Positions 1-6,061 of a stretch of DNA of 11,802 nt are shown one piece after another. Within the stretch, counting starts at the first letter, position 1; each line of letters begins with the position of its first letter. Under the pieces are notes generated by a model. The model had not been told where the DNA came from, searched no databases, and saw nothing but the letters and a program-made list of their open reading frames with translations. The DNA lies in assembly GCA_012512495.1 (NCBI GenBank), contig JAAZEC010000173.1, forward strand, positions 1 to 11,802. The letters run 5' to 3'. This DNA is from Erysipelothrix sp. (GTDB taxonomy: Bacteria > Bacillota_I > Bacilli_A > Erysipelotrichales > Erysipelotrichaceae). A program made the position numbers and the translations under genes.

Positions 1-344
1 TGCTAGGGATTGAAGATCGTTACGTCACAGTCAGACTCACTTCCGGAGAAGTGCGCAAGATCTTAGGAACTTGCCGTGCAACTATCGGGGAAGTCGGAAA
101 TGAAGACCACTCACTCGTCAATATTGGTAAAGCCGGACGTTCACGCTGGATGGGAATCCGTCCAACCGTTCGTGGTTCAGCAATGAACCCAGTTGACCAC
201 CCTCATGGTGGTGGTGAAGGCCGTACGCCAATTGGTCGTGTGGCTCCAGTTACACCTTGGGGTAAGAAAACACTTGGTGTTAAGACCCGCAAATCTAAGA
301 AGCAATCGACTCAGTACATTGTACGCCGTCGTAATGCGAAATAA
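1..344 (+). CDS. rplB: 50S ribosomal protein L2, C-terminal part (5' end outside window)
   Basis: L2 is a primary 23S rRNA-binding protein near the peptidyl transferase centre and is needed for subunit association. The reading frame is open from base 3 and gives about 113 residues ending at TAA 342-344. The visible part has the L2 signature CRATIGEVGNEDH, then GSAMNPVDHPHGGGEG. Its Asp-His pair at 195-200 corresponds to the E. coli Asp228/His229 region, known to be important for peptidyl transfer. The basic tail is typical. The GTG at 51 is an internal valine codon in the conserved SGEVRKIL stretch, not a start. The gene is cut by the window edge, not truncated in the genome as far as can be seen. 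It is followed 18 bases later by rpsS, as in the canonical S10 operon. Confidence 0.97.
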   Translation, partial: LGIEDRYVTVRLTSGEVRKILGTCRATIGEVGNEDHSLVNIGKAGRSRWMGIRPTVRGSAMNPVDHPHGGGEGRTPIGRVAPVTPWGKKTLGVKTRKSKKQSTQYIVRRRNAK

Positions 345-362
345 GCGAAAGGAGATTAGATT

Positions 363-644
363 ATGAGTAGAAGTTTGAAAAAAGGACCTTTCGTCGATGA
401 ACATTTGATGAAAAAGGTTGAAGCATTAAATGAAAAGAATAAAAAAGAAGTAATCAAAACATGGTCACGTCGTTCTACTATTTTCCCTCAGTTTATTGAA
501 CATACGTTCGCTGTATACAATGGAAAAGAACACGTACCAGTGTATGTGACTGAAGATATGGTAGGACACAAACTTGGTGAGTTTGTTCCAACACGCCGTT
601 ACACAGGTCACACCGTTGAAGACAAGAAGGCAGGTCGTAAGTAA
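363..644 (+). CDS. rpsS: 30S ribosomal protein S19
   Basis: S19 sits in the head of the small subunit, pairs with S13 and contacts tRNA and bridge elements. The 93-residue protein is of normal length. It has the family signatures SRSLKKGPFVD at the N terminus, TWSRRSTIFPQFI at about 33-45, and HVPVYVTEDMVGHKLGEFVPTR in the second half. An AAAGGAG site at 348-354 lies 8 bases before the ATG. Residue 46 is Glu (FIEHT) where most bacterial S19 proteins I can recall have Gly (FIGHT) or a similar small residue. The stop codon shares its last base with the rplV start, so the two are probably translationally coupled. Confidence 0.98.
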   Translation: MSRSLKKGPFVDEHLMKKVEALNEKNKKEVIKTWSRRSTIFPQFIEHTFAVYNGKEHVPVYVTEDMVGHKLGEFVPTRRYTGHTVEDKKAGRK

Positions 645-988
645 TGGAAACTCAAAGCGCAAAAGCCGTTGCGAAAACGGTCAGAGTCTCAGCAACTAAA
701 GCACGTTTAGTCTTAGACGAAATTCGTGGCAAAGATGTTGAAGAAGCACGTTCCTTCTTACGTCATACGCCAAATAAAGCCGCATTAGTCATTGGTAAAG
801 TTTTGAAATCAGCTGCTTCCAATGCCGTTAATAACCACGATCTAAATGAAGACACTCTCTTTATTAAAGAATGTTACGCTGACGAAGGGGTTACTCTTAA
901 GAGATTCCGTCCTCGCGCAAAAGGATCAGCATCTCAAATTCTAAAGAGAACCAGTCATATCACAGTCATCGTGGCTGAAAAAGAGTAA
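644..988 (+). CDS. rplV: 50S ribosomal protein L22
   Basis: L22 binds 23S rRNA and sends a long beta-hairpin into the peptide exit tunnel, where changes in the family can affect macrolide response. The 114 residues are of usual length. The sequence shows the typical helical core (VRVSATKARLVLDEIRGK at about 13-30, then SAASNAVNNHDL) and the tunnel hairpin around RFRPRAKGSASQILKRTSHI at about 91-110. The ATG overlaps the rpsS stop by one base (TAATG). Upstream matches to a ribosome binding site are weak (AAGAAGG at 624-630 and AGGT at 632-635, both inside rpsS), so initiation probably depends on ribosomes finishing rpsS. No unusual insertion is seen in the hairpin loop. Confidence 0.98.
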   Translation: METQSAKAVAKTVRVSATKARLVLDEIRGKDVEEARSFLRHTPNKAALVIGKVLKSAASNAVNNHDLNEDTLFIKECYADEGVTLKRFRPRAKGSASQILKRTSHITVIVAEKE

Positions 989-999
989 AGGGGGTAAGT

Positions 1000-1815
1000 A
1001 TGGGACAAAAAGTACATCCAATAGGAATGCGTGTTGGTGTGATTCGCGATTGGGAATCACGTTGGTATGCTGAAAAAGATTTCTCAAAATTCTTAAACGA
1101 AGATATCAAGATTCGTGAATACTTATTCAAGGAACTAAAAGCTGCTTACATTTCACGCGTAGAGATTGAACGCTCTAAGAACCGTGTTGAAATCATCATT
1201 CGTTCTGCACGACCAGGAGTCGTTATTGGAACTAATGGCGATAACATTAATAAGATCAAAGCAGGTATCGAGAAAATCTCAGAAGGCAATCAAATACACA
1301 TCAAGGTATTAGAAATTGCTAACCCTGATTTAGATGCTCATCTAGTCGCTCGTTCAATTGCTGAACAACTAGAAAATCGTGCATCATTCAGAAGTACACA
1401 AAAGAAAACTATTCAAAAAACAATGCGCTCGGGTGCTAAAGGTATTAAAACACTAGTATCAGGACGCCTTGGCGGTGCTGAAATCGCTCGTTCAGAAGGT
1501 TATGCAGAAGGTATCGTACCATTGCATACACTTCGTTCGGATATTGATTACGCAAGCTATGAAGCGGTCACAACTTATGGTCAATTAGGTGTTAAGGTTT
1601 GGATCTGTCGTGGGGAAGTATTACCAGGACAAATGGTTCAAGAGCCAGAAGCTCCTAAGAGTAATTTCAAAGGCCAAGCTACTCGCCGTCGTCGTCGCCC
1701 TAATCAAAATCCAAGAGAACGTCAAGGACAACAAACTGCTCCTAGACAAGAAAGCGCTCCTGAAGCTCCTAAAACGACTGAAGGAAATGATACCTCAGCA
1801 CAAGGAGGTAATTAA
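1000..1815 (+). CDS. rpsC: 30S ribosomal protein S3 with extended C-terminal tail
   Basis: S3 forms part of the mRNA entry channel and is implicated in the ribosome's mRNA helicase activity. The start MGQKVHPIGMRVG is canonical. A KH type 2 domain follows, with its GxxG loop at residues 77-80 (GTNG rather than the common GKxG), then the C-terminal domain with VSGRLGGAEIARSE (153-166) and VPLHTLRSDIDY (173-184). The conserved FRRA.K entry-channel segment reads FRSTQK at 130-135, so the second Arg is Ser. The protein is 271 residues, about 50 longer than B. subtilis S3. The extra part (about 212-271) is low-complexity, rich in Pro, Gln, Glu, Arg and Ala, with five consecutive Arg at 229-233. 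A purine-rich AAAGGGGGT site at 987-995 lies a few bases before the ATG. Confidence 0.97.
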   Translation: MGQKVHPIGMRVGVIRDWESRWYAEKDFSKFLNEDIKIREYLFKELKAAYISRVEIERSKNRVEIIIRSARPGVVIGTNGDNINKIKAGIEKISEGNQIHIKVLEIANPDLDAHLVARSIAEQLENRASFRSTQKKTIQKTMRSGAKGIKTLVSGRLGGAEIARSEGYAEGIVPLHTLRSDIDYASYEAVTTYGQLGVKVWICRGEVLPGQMVQEPEAPKSNFKGQATRRRRRPNQNPRERQGQQTAPRQESAPEAPKTTEGNDTSAQGGN

Positions 1816-1817
1816 TT

Positions 1818-2234
1818 ATGTTGATGCCAAAACGCACTAAATACAGAAGACCACACCGTCTTTCTTACGAAGGACGCTCAAAAGGTGGACGTACCGTTGC
1901 CTTTGGGGAATATGGTTTAGAAGCAGTATCTGGTGCCTATGTAAGTAATCGTCAAATTGAAGCTGCTCGTATCGCGATGACTCGTTATATGAAACGTGGC
2001 GGGAAAGTATGGATTAAGATTTTCCCTCACTTGGCAATTACTAAAAAGCCACTCGAAGTTCGTATGGGATCCGGTAAAGGAGCTCCAGAAGGATGGGTAG
2101 CTGTTGTTAAGCCTGGTAGAATTATGTTCGAAATTGCAGGAGTACCTGAAGATGTAGCTAAGGAAGCATTTAGACTAGCTGCTCACAAACTACCTGTTAA
2201 GACCCGCTTTGTTAAAAAGGGTGAGGAGGTATAA
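1818..2234 (+). CDS. rplP: 50S ribosomal protein L16
   Basis: L16 binds 23S rRNA near the A-site tRNA and the central protuberance. The 138-residue length is normal. Signatures are MLMPKRTKYRRPHR at the N terminus, then KVWIKIFPHLAITKKPLEVRMGSGKGAPEGWVAVVKPGR in the middle. The ATG at 1818 is preferred over the in-frame ATG at 1824: AAGGAGGT at 1802-1809 lies 8 bases from the first, and L16 proteins commonly begin MLMPKR. The gap to rpsC is two bases, and the ribosome binding site lies inside the end of rpsC. A strong site, GAGGAGGT, for the next gene lies inside the end of this one. Confidence 0.98.
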   Translation: MLMPKRTKYRRPHRLSYEGRSKGGRTVAFGEYGLEAVSGAYVSNRQIEAARIAMTRYMKRGGKVWIKIFPHLAITKKPLEVRMGSGKGAPEGWVAVVKPGRIMFEIAGVPEDVAKEAFRLAAHKLPVKTRFVKKGEEV

Positions 2235-2236
2235 GA

Positions 2237-2437
2237 ATGTCGATCAAAGAAATTCGCGAGAAGACTAATACGGATCTTGAAAAAGAGATTGATGCTCTTA
2301 AAGCTGAACTCTTCGACCTAAGAATGCAAAAAGCAACAGGTCAATTAGAAAATCCACAAGCAATCCGCACCGTGCGCAAGAATATTGCGCGCATCAAAAC
2401 GGTCATCACTGAGCGCGAGCTTAGTGATCAACAATAG
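2237..2437 (+). CDS. rpmC: 50S ribosomal protein L29
   Basis: L29 is a small, mostly helical protein near the exit of the peptide tunnel. It helps form the docking site for trigger factor and SRP together with L23. The 66 residues show the two-helix pattern: IKEIREKTNTDLEKEIDALKAELFDLRMQKATGQLENP, then a second basic helix IRTVRKNIARIKTVITERE. GAGGAGGT at 2223-2230 lies six bases before the ATG. The TAG stop is embedded in the ribosome binding site of rpsQ (TAGGAGGT at 2435-2442). Confidence 0.97.
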   Translation: MSIKEIREKTNTDLEKEIDALKAELFDLRMQKATGQLENPQAIRTVRKNIARIKTVITERELSDQQ

Positions 2438-2451
2438 GAGGTCACTAAGGA

Positions 2452-2715
2452 ATGGAAACAAGAACACCGCGCCGTACATACCGTGGAGTCGTTGTCTCTG
2501 ATGTAAATGACAAGACAATTACTGTCGAAGTCACAACTTCTAAGCAACACCCACTGTACAAAAAACGTGTAAAAATCACTAAGAAATTCGCTGCGCATGA
2601 TGAGCAAAACGAAGCCAAGATCAACGATGTTGTTGAAATCATGGAAACTCGTCCTCTATCCGCCAGCAAGAAATTCCGCTTAACTCGTGTTATTGAAAAA
2701 GCAATTCAAATATAA
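2452..2715 (+). CDS. rpsQ: 30S ribosomal protein S17
   Basis: S17 is a primary 16S rRNA-binding protein with an OB-like fold, acting early in 30S body assembly. The 87 residues match the family. The N-terminal half is RTYRGVVVSDVNDKTITVEVTT, followed by HPLYKKRVKITKKFAAHDE, then the conserved segment DVVEIMETRPLSASKKFRLTRVIEKA. The ribosome binding site TAGGAGGT (2435-2442) includes the stop codon of rpmC and is nine bases from the ATG. A long reverse-strand reading frame over this gene is a coding shadow. Confidence 0.97.
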   Translation: METRTPRRTYRGVVVSDVNDKTITVEVTTSKQHPLYKKRVKITKKFAAHDEQNEAKINDVVEIMETRPLSASKKFRLTRVIEKAIQI

Positions 2716-2727
2716 GGAGGTGTTATT

Positions 2728-3096
2728 ATGATACATACTGAAACAAGACTGCGTGTAGCTGATAACACTGGTGCCAGAGAGGTCCTCGTTATTCGTGGAC
2801 TCGGAGGCTCACGCCGACGTACATCTAACATTGGTGATATTGTTGTCTGCACAGTTAAAGAATCCGCACCAAACGCTGCCGTTAAAAAAGGCGATGTTGT
2901 GAAAGCGGTCATCGTCCGTACTAAGTACGGCATCCGTCGTGACAATGGTTCATACATCAAATTTGATGACAATGCCGTTGTTATACTCAAAGATGATATG
3001 ACTCCTAAGGGAACTCGTATCTTCGGTCCAGTTGCTCGTGAACTTCGTGAAAAAAACTTCATGAAGATTGTCTCACTTGCTCCAGAAGTCTTATAG
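2728..3096 (+). CDS. rplN: 50S ribosomal protein L14
   Basis: L14 binds 23S rRNA at the subunit interface and forms an intersubunit bridge. It is also the docking site of the silencing factor RsfS in other bacteria. The 122-residue length is exact for the family. Clear signatures are LRVADNTGAREVLVIRGLGGS, GDIVVCTVKESAP, KKGDVVKAVIVRTKYGIRR and the C-terminal GTRIFGPVARELREKNFMKIVSLAPEVL. AAGGAGGTG at 2714-2722 overlaps the rpsQ stop and is 5 bases before the ATG. In most bacteria L14 opens the spc operon; here only 12 bases separate it from rpsQ, so no separate promoter is apparent. Confidence 0.98.
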   Translation: MIHTETRLRVADNTGAREVLVIRGLGGSRRRTSNIGDIVVCTVKESAPNAAVKKGDVVKAVIVRTKYGIRRDNGSYIKFDDNAVVILKDDMTPKGTRIFGPVARELREKNFMKIVSLAPEVL

Positions 3097-3109
3097 AAGG
3101 GAGAACTTA

Positions 3110-3418
3110 ATGAGAATTCAAAAAGGTGATAAAGTAAAAGTTATTACTGGTTCATTCAAAGGAACAGTAGGTGACGTCATTAAAGTTTCTCCTAAGAAAG
3201 AGAAAATAATGATTGAAGGAGTAAACTTGGTCAAGAAACATATTAAGCCAAGTGATGTCAACCCAGATGGTGGAATCATCGAAACAGAAGCATGGATCCA
3301 CGTATCAAACGTACAAGTCTATGATCCAAAGGCCAAAGAGGCAACTCGTGTTGGTTACAAGATCATTGATGGCAAGAAGGCGCGCTTTTATAAAAAGAGC
3401 GGCCAACTAATTAAGTAG
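3110..3418 (+). CDS. rplX: 50S ribosomal protein L24
   Basis: L24 initiates assembly of the large subunit and lies near the tunnel exit. From the ATG at 3110 it has 102 residues, the usual length. A KOW motif occupies about residues 3-30 (IQKGDKVKVITGSFKGTVGDVIKV), followed by IMIEGVNLVKKHIKPS and a beta-rich C-terminal part ending RFYKKSGQLIK. The frame is open further upstream to a TTG at 3068, but that would overlap the end of rplN. The ATG at 3110 has AAGGGAGA (3097-3104) at five bases and matches the family start MRIxKGDxV, so it is chosen. The stop sits in TAGGAAGGTG, which serves rplE. Confidence 0.97.
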   Translation: MRIQKGDKVKVITGSFKGTVGDVIKVSPKKEKIMIEGVNLVKKHIKPSDVNPDGGIIETEAWIHVSNVQVYDPKAKEATRVGYKIIDGKKARFYKKSGQLIK

Positions 3419-3430
3419 GAAGGTGCAAAA

Positions 3431-3973
3431 ATGAGTCAACTAAAAGAAACTTATGTAAACGACGTCGTTCCTGCACTGACTAAACAATTTAGCTACACAT
3501 CAGTGATGCAAGTACCTAAGTTGGAAAAAATCGTAGTCAACATGGGAGTTGGCGATGCCATTCAAACTCCTAAGGCTCTCGAAGATGCAGTCGCAGAACT
3601 CGCACAAATTACTGGTCAAAAACCAGTTATTACCAAAGCAAAGAAATCAATCGCGAACTTTAAACTTCGTGAAGGTATGTCCATTGGCTGTAAGGTAACA
3701 CTTCACGGCACTAAGATGTATGATTTCTATAGCAAACTAGTCAACCTAGCCTTACCACGAGTCAGAGACTTCCGTGGCGTATCCAGCAAATCATTTGATG
3801 GACGCGGAAACTTCACACTAGGGGTTAAGGAACAACTGATTTTCCCGGAAATTAACTATGACAAAGTCAACCGCCTTCGTGGTATGGATATTGTCATTGT
3901 CACATCAGCAAAAACAGACGAAGAAGGCTACGCTCTCCTTAAAGAGTTAGGCATGCCTTTCGAAAAGAAGTAA
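3431..3973 (+). CDS. rplE: 50S ribosomal protein L5
   Basis: L5 binds 5S rRNA and is part of the central protuberance, contacting P-site tRNA. The 180 residues match the family. Signatures are VPKLEKIVVNMGVGDA (about 28-43), ITGQKPVITKAKKSIANFKLREGMSIGCKVTL, and RVRDFRGVSSKSFDGRGNFTLGVKEQLIFPEINYDKV, with the C-terminal segment GMDIVIVTSAKTDEEGYALLKELGMPF. AAGGTG at 3420-3425 is five bases from the ATG. The TAA stop is fused to the next ribosome binding site (TAAGGAGGT at 3971-3979). In E. coli the S8 operator lies near the start of this gene. I see no comparable stem here. Confidence 0.98.
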   Translation: MSQLKETYVNDVVPALTKQFSYTSVMQVPKLEKIVVNMGVGDAIQTPKALEDAVAELAQITGQKPVITKAKKSIANFKLREGMSIGCKVTLHGTKMYDFYSKLVNLALPRVRDFRGVSSKSFDGRGNFTLGVKEQLIFPEINYDKVNRLRGMDIVIVTSAKTDEEGYALLKELGMPFEKK

Positions 3974-3985
3974 GGAGGTACATTC

Positions 3986-4171
3986 ATGGCAAAGAAAGCA
4001 ATGGTCAATAAACAACAAAGACCTCAAAAATTCAAAGTTCGTGAGTATTCACGTTGTCAGCGTTGTGGACGTCCTCACTCAGTTATCAGAAAATACGGAT
4101 TATGCAGAATTTGTTTCCGTGAATTGGCTTATCAAGGCCAAATTCCAGGTGTCAAGAAGGCCAGCTGGTAA
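3986..4171 (+). CDS. rpsN: 30S ribosomal protein S14, zinc-binding (type Z) form
   Basis: S14 is a late-assembling protein of the 30S head. At 61 residues this is the short zinc form, not the roughly 89- to 101-residue zinc-free paralogue. Four cysteines in a C-x2-C-x12-C-x2-C arrangement (Cys24, Cys27, Cys40, Cys43) form the zinc site, in the context RCQRCGRPHSVIRKYGLCRICFREL. The C terminus IPGVKKASW is canonical. TAAGGAGGT (3971-3979) is six bases from the ATG. The family is often written rpsZ or rpsN1. A zinc-free copy elsewhere in the genome, used under zinc limitation in some Bacillota, cannot be assessed from this window. Confidence 0.97.
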   Translation: MAKKAMVNKQQRPQKFKVREYSRCQRCGRPHSVIRKYGLCRICFRELAYQGQIPGVKKASW

Positions 4172-4194
4172 TATCTAAAGGAGGATATCAATCA

Positions 4195-4590
4195 ATGAAC
4201 ATGACCGATCCAATTGCAGATATGCTGACAAGAATTCGTAACGGCCTTCAAGCTCGTCACGAAACTGTAGATATTCCTGCAAGTAAAGAAAAAGAAGCCA
4301 TCGCAAAAATCTTGAAAAAAGAAGGGTTCATCAACAACTACAGCGTTGCTGGAGATGTCAAGAGAACTCTGACCGTTGAACTTCGTTATGGTCCTAACAA
4401 TGAACGCATCTGTTCAGGACTTAAGAGAATTTCAAAACCAGGCCTACGTGTCTATGCATCTGTTGATCAGTTGCCACGAGTCCTAAACGGTCTAGGTGTC
4501 GCCATTATCTCCACTTCAAGTGGCATGATGAGCGATCGCGAAGCACGTAAACAACATGTAGGCGGCGAAGTTGTCGCTTATGTGTGGTAA
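4195..4590 (+). CDS. rpsH: 30S ribosomal protein S8
   Basis: S8 is a primary binder of 16S rRNA helix 21 in the 30S platform. In E. coli it also represses the spc operon. The 131 residues show MTDPIADMLTRIRNGLQARHETVDIPASKEKEAIAKILKKEGFI at the N terminus and the highly conserved C-terminal segment TSSGMMSDREARKQHVGGEVVAYVW. Two in-frame ATGs occur, at 4195 and 4201. AAAGGAGG at 4177-4184 is ten bases from the first and sixteen from the second, so the first is chosen, giving MNMTDPIAD. The second would match the more common MTDPI start, so a six-base uncertainty remains. Confidence 0.97.
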   Translation: MNMTDPIADMLTRIRNGLQARHETVDIPASKEKEAIAKILKKEGFINNYSVAGDVKRTLTVELRYGPNNERICSGLKRISKPGLRVYASVDQLPRVLNGLGVAIISTSSGMMSDREARKQHVGGEVVAYVW

Positions 4591-4604
4591 GAGAGGATTA
4601 ATGT

Positions 4605-5144
4605 ATGTCACGTATCGGTAATAAACTGATTACCGTTCCTGCCGGAGTTGAAATCAACATTTCCGACAGTAACGAAGTGACAGTTAAAGGACCTAAAGGA
4701 ACTTTATCTCGTCAATTTAAACCAACAATGTCAATTGAAATTGAAGATGGAATTCTTCGCGTAGTACGCGCAGACGATTCCAAAATCAATCGTCAACTAC
4801 ACGGAACAACCCGCTCACTCATCAATAACATGATTGAAGGAGTCACTACTGGTTTCAAGAAGGATCTTGAAATTGTAGGTATTGGTTACCGTGCAAGTCT
4901 GACAGACAACACATTACAACTTAATGTTGGTTACTCACACCCAGTTCTCTTCGAAATCGAAGAAGGATTGAGCGTGACTGTTGAAAAGAATACCAAACTT
5001 TCCATCGAAGGCATCGATAAGCAACGCGTCGGTGAATTCGCAGCAATTGTTCGTGCGTCACGTAAACCTGAACCTTATGGTGGTAAAGGTGTCCGTTACA
5101 AAGATGAACAAGTCCGTCGTAAAGAAGGAAAGACGGCTAAATAA
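4605..5144 (+). CDS. rplF: 50S ribosomal protein L6
   Basis: L6 binds 23S rRNA near the sarcin-ricin loop and the factor-binding site. The 179 residues contain the two tandem repeats typical of L6. The start is SRIGNKLITVPAGVEINIS, the middle has LHGTTRSLINNMIEGVTTGFKKDLEIVGIGYRA, and the C-terminal signature is RKPEPYGGKGVRYKDEQVRRKEGKTAK. AGAGGA at about 4592-4597 is seven bases from the ATG at 4605. Another ATG lies four bases upstream at 4601 in a different frame and closes after six codons. The gene follows rpsH by 14 bases. Confidence 0.98.
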   Translation: MSRIGNKLITVPAGVEINISDSNEVTVKGPKGTLSRQFKPTMSIEIEDGILRVVRADDSKINRQLHGTTRSLINNMIEGVTTGFKKDLEIVGIGYRASLTDNTLQLNVGYSHPVLFEIEEGLSVTVEKNTKLSIEGIDKQRVGEFAAIVRASRKPEPYGGKGVRYKDEQVRRKEGKTAK

Positions 5145-5165
5145 GAAGGGAGATAGAAAGAATCT

Positions 5166-5522
5166 ATGCTTAAAAAGACCAATAGAAAACTGGAACGCGT
5201 TCGTAGACATGCACGTGTTCGTAAAAAGATATCTGGAACTTTCGATCGTCCTCGTCTTAACGTATTCCGTTCGAATTCCCAGATTTACGCTCAAATCATC
5301 GACGATGTGAAAGGTGAAACAATTGCTTCCGTAAGCAGTTTAGACCTTAAACTTGAACAAGGCGGCAATGTTGAAGCTGCTAAGAAAGTCGGTGCTGAAA
5401 TCGCTAAACGTGCTCAGGACAAGAAAATCTCTACCGTTGTCTTCGATCGTGGTGGATATATCTATCACGGAAGAGTCAAAGCATTAGCAGAAGCCGCTCG
5501 CGAAGCCGGCCTAGAGTTTTAG
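5166..5522 (+). CDS. rplR: 50S ribosomal protein L18
   Basis: L18 binds 5S rRNA with L5 and carries it to the large subunit. The 118 residues match the family: a basic N-terminal stretch RKLERVRRHARVRKKISGT, then RPRLNVFRSNSQIYAQIIDD, and the conserved end VVFDRGGYIYHGRVKALAEAAREAGLEF. The best purine-rich match, GAAGGGA at 5145-5151, is about 14 bases from the ATG, longer than for any neighbour, with a weaker AGAAAG nearer. An in-frame TAG at 5154-5156 excludes an upstream start. The TAG stop is fused with the rpsE ribosome binding site. Confidence 0.97.
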   Translation: MLKKTNRKLERVRRHARVRKKISGTFDRPRLNVFRSNSQIYAQIIDDVKGETIASVSSLDLKLEQGGNVEAAKKVGAEIAKRAQDKKISTVVFDRGGYIYHGRVKALAEAAREAGLEF

Positions 5523-5526
5523 GAGG
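5521..5526 (+). promoter_or_regulatory. Ribosome binding site that decides the rpsE start
   Basis: AGGAGG overlaps the last two bases of the rplR stop codon. It is only one base from the ATG at 5528 but seven from the in-frame ATG at 5534. The spacing favours 5534 as the true start of rpsE. Confidence 0.85.
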
Positions 5527-5533
5527 AATGAGT

Positions 5534-6049
5534 ATGTCACAAGATCGTAGACCAAGAAGAAAACGCGAACCGAAAGAATTTGAAGAACGCGTTGTAACTA
5601 TTAATCGTGTTACAAAAGTCGTTAAAGGTGGCCGTCGCTTCCGCTTCTCAGCCCTCGTAATTATCGGAGACAAGAAAGGCCGTGTCGGTTTCGGAACTGG
5701 CAAGGCTAACGAAGTACCTGATGCTATCAGAAAAGGCGTAGAAGCAGCAAAAGGCAATCTAATTGACGTTAGTTTAATTAACAATTCAACAATTCCTCAT
5801 TCAGTTGTAGGCACCTATGGTGCAGGTGAAGTCTTACTTCGCCCAGCCAGTGAAGGTACTGGAGTTATTGCCGGTGGATCAATCCGTGTTGTCCTGGAAC
5901 TTGCTGGATACACTGATATTCTATCTAAGTGCATCGGCTCAAGAACACCAATCAATATGGTTCGCGCTACTTTTGCCGCTCTTGAAGAATTGAAGACTGT
6001 CAACGAAGTCGCGAAAGCTCGCGGTTTGAAAGTCAGCGAAGTTCGATAG
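5534..6049 (+). CDS. rpsE: 30S ribosomal protein S5
   Basis: S5 lies at the mRNA entry side of the 30S subunit with S3 and S4 and influences decoding accuracy; spectinomycin resistance changes map to its N-terminal loop. From the ATG at 5534 it has 171 residues. An ATG six bases upstream is too close to the ribosome binding site to be preferred. The N-terminal double-stranded-RNA-binding-like domain has RVVTINRVTKVVKGGRRFRFSALVIIGDKKGRVGFGTGKA (about 19-58), including an intact KVVKGGRR loop. The C-terminal domain includes RPASEGTGVIAGGSIRVVLELAGY and RTPINMVRAT. The next gene is rplO, only 12 bases away, so the rpmD gene usually found here is absent. Confidence 0.97.
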   Translation: MSQDRRPRRKREPKEFEERVVTINRVTKVVKGGRRFRFSALVIIGDKKGRVGFGTGKANEVPDAIRKGVEAAKGNLIDVSLINNSTIPHSVVGTYGAGEVLLRPASEGTGVIAGGSIRVVLELAGYTDILSKCIGSRTPINMVRATFAALEELKTVNEVAKARGLKVSEVR

Positions 6050-6061
6050 GGGGAACACTAA

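Noticed and set aside
1589..1840. An 83-codon + frame reading frame across the end of rpsC and start of rplP
   Set aside because: It overlaps the rpsC tail in another frame, has no good ribosome binding site and resembles no family I know. The skewed composition of the tail explains it.
2706..3062. A 118-codon reverse-strand reading frame opposite rplN
   Set aside because: It is wholly antisense to L14, and its length follows from the codon pattern of the sense gene.
4981..5310. A 109-codon + frame reading frame spanning the rplF/rplR junction
   Set aside because: It overlaps two clear ribosomal protein genes in another frame and shows no recognisable domain.
5476..5784. A 102-codon reverse-strand reading frame opposite rplR/rpsE
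   Set aside because: It is antisense to conserved genes and has no independent support.
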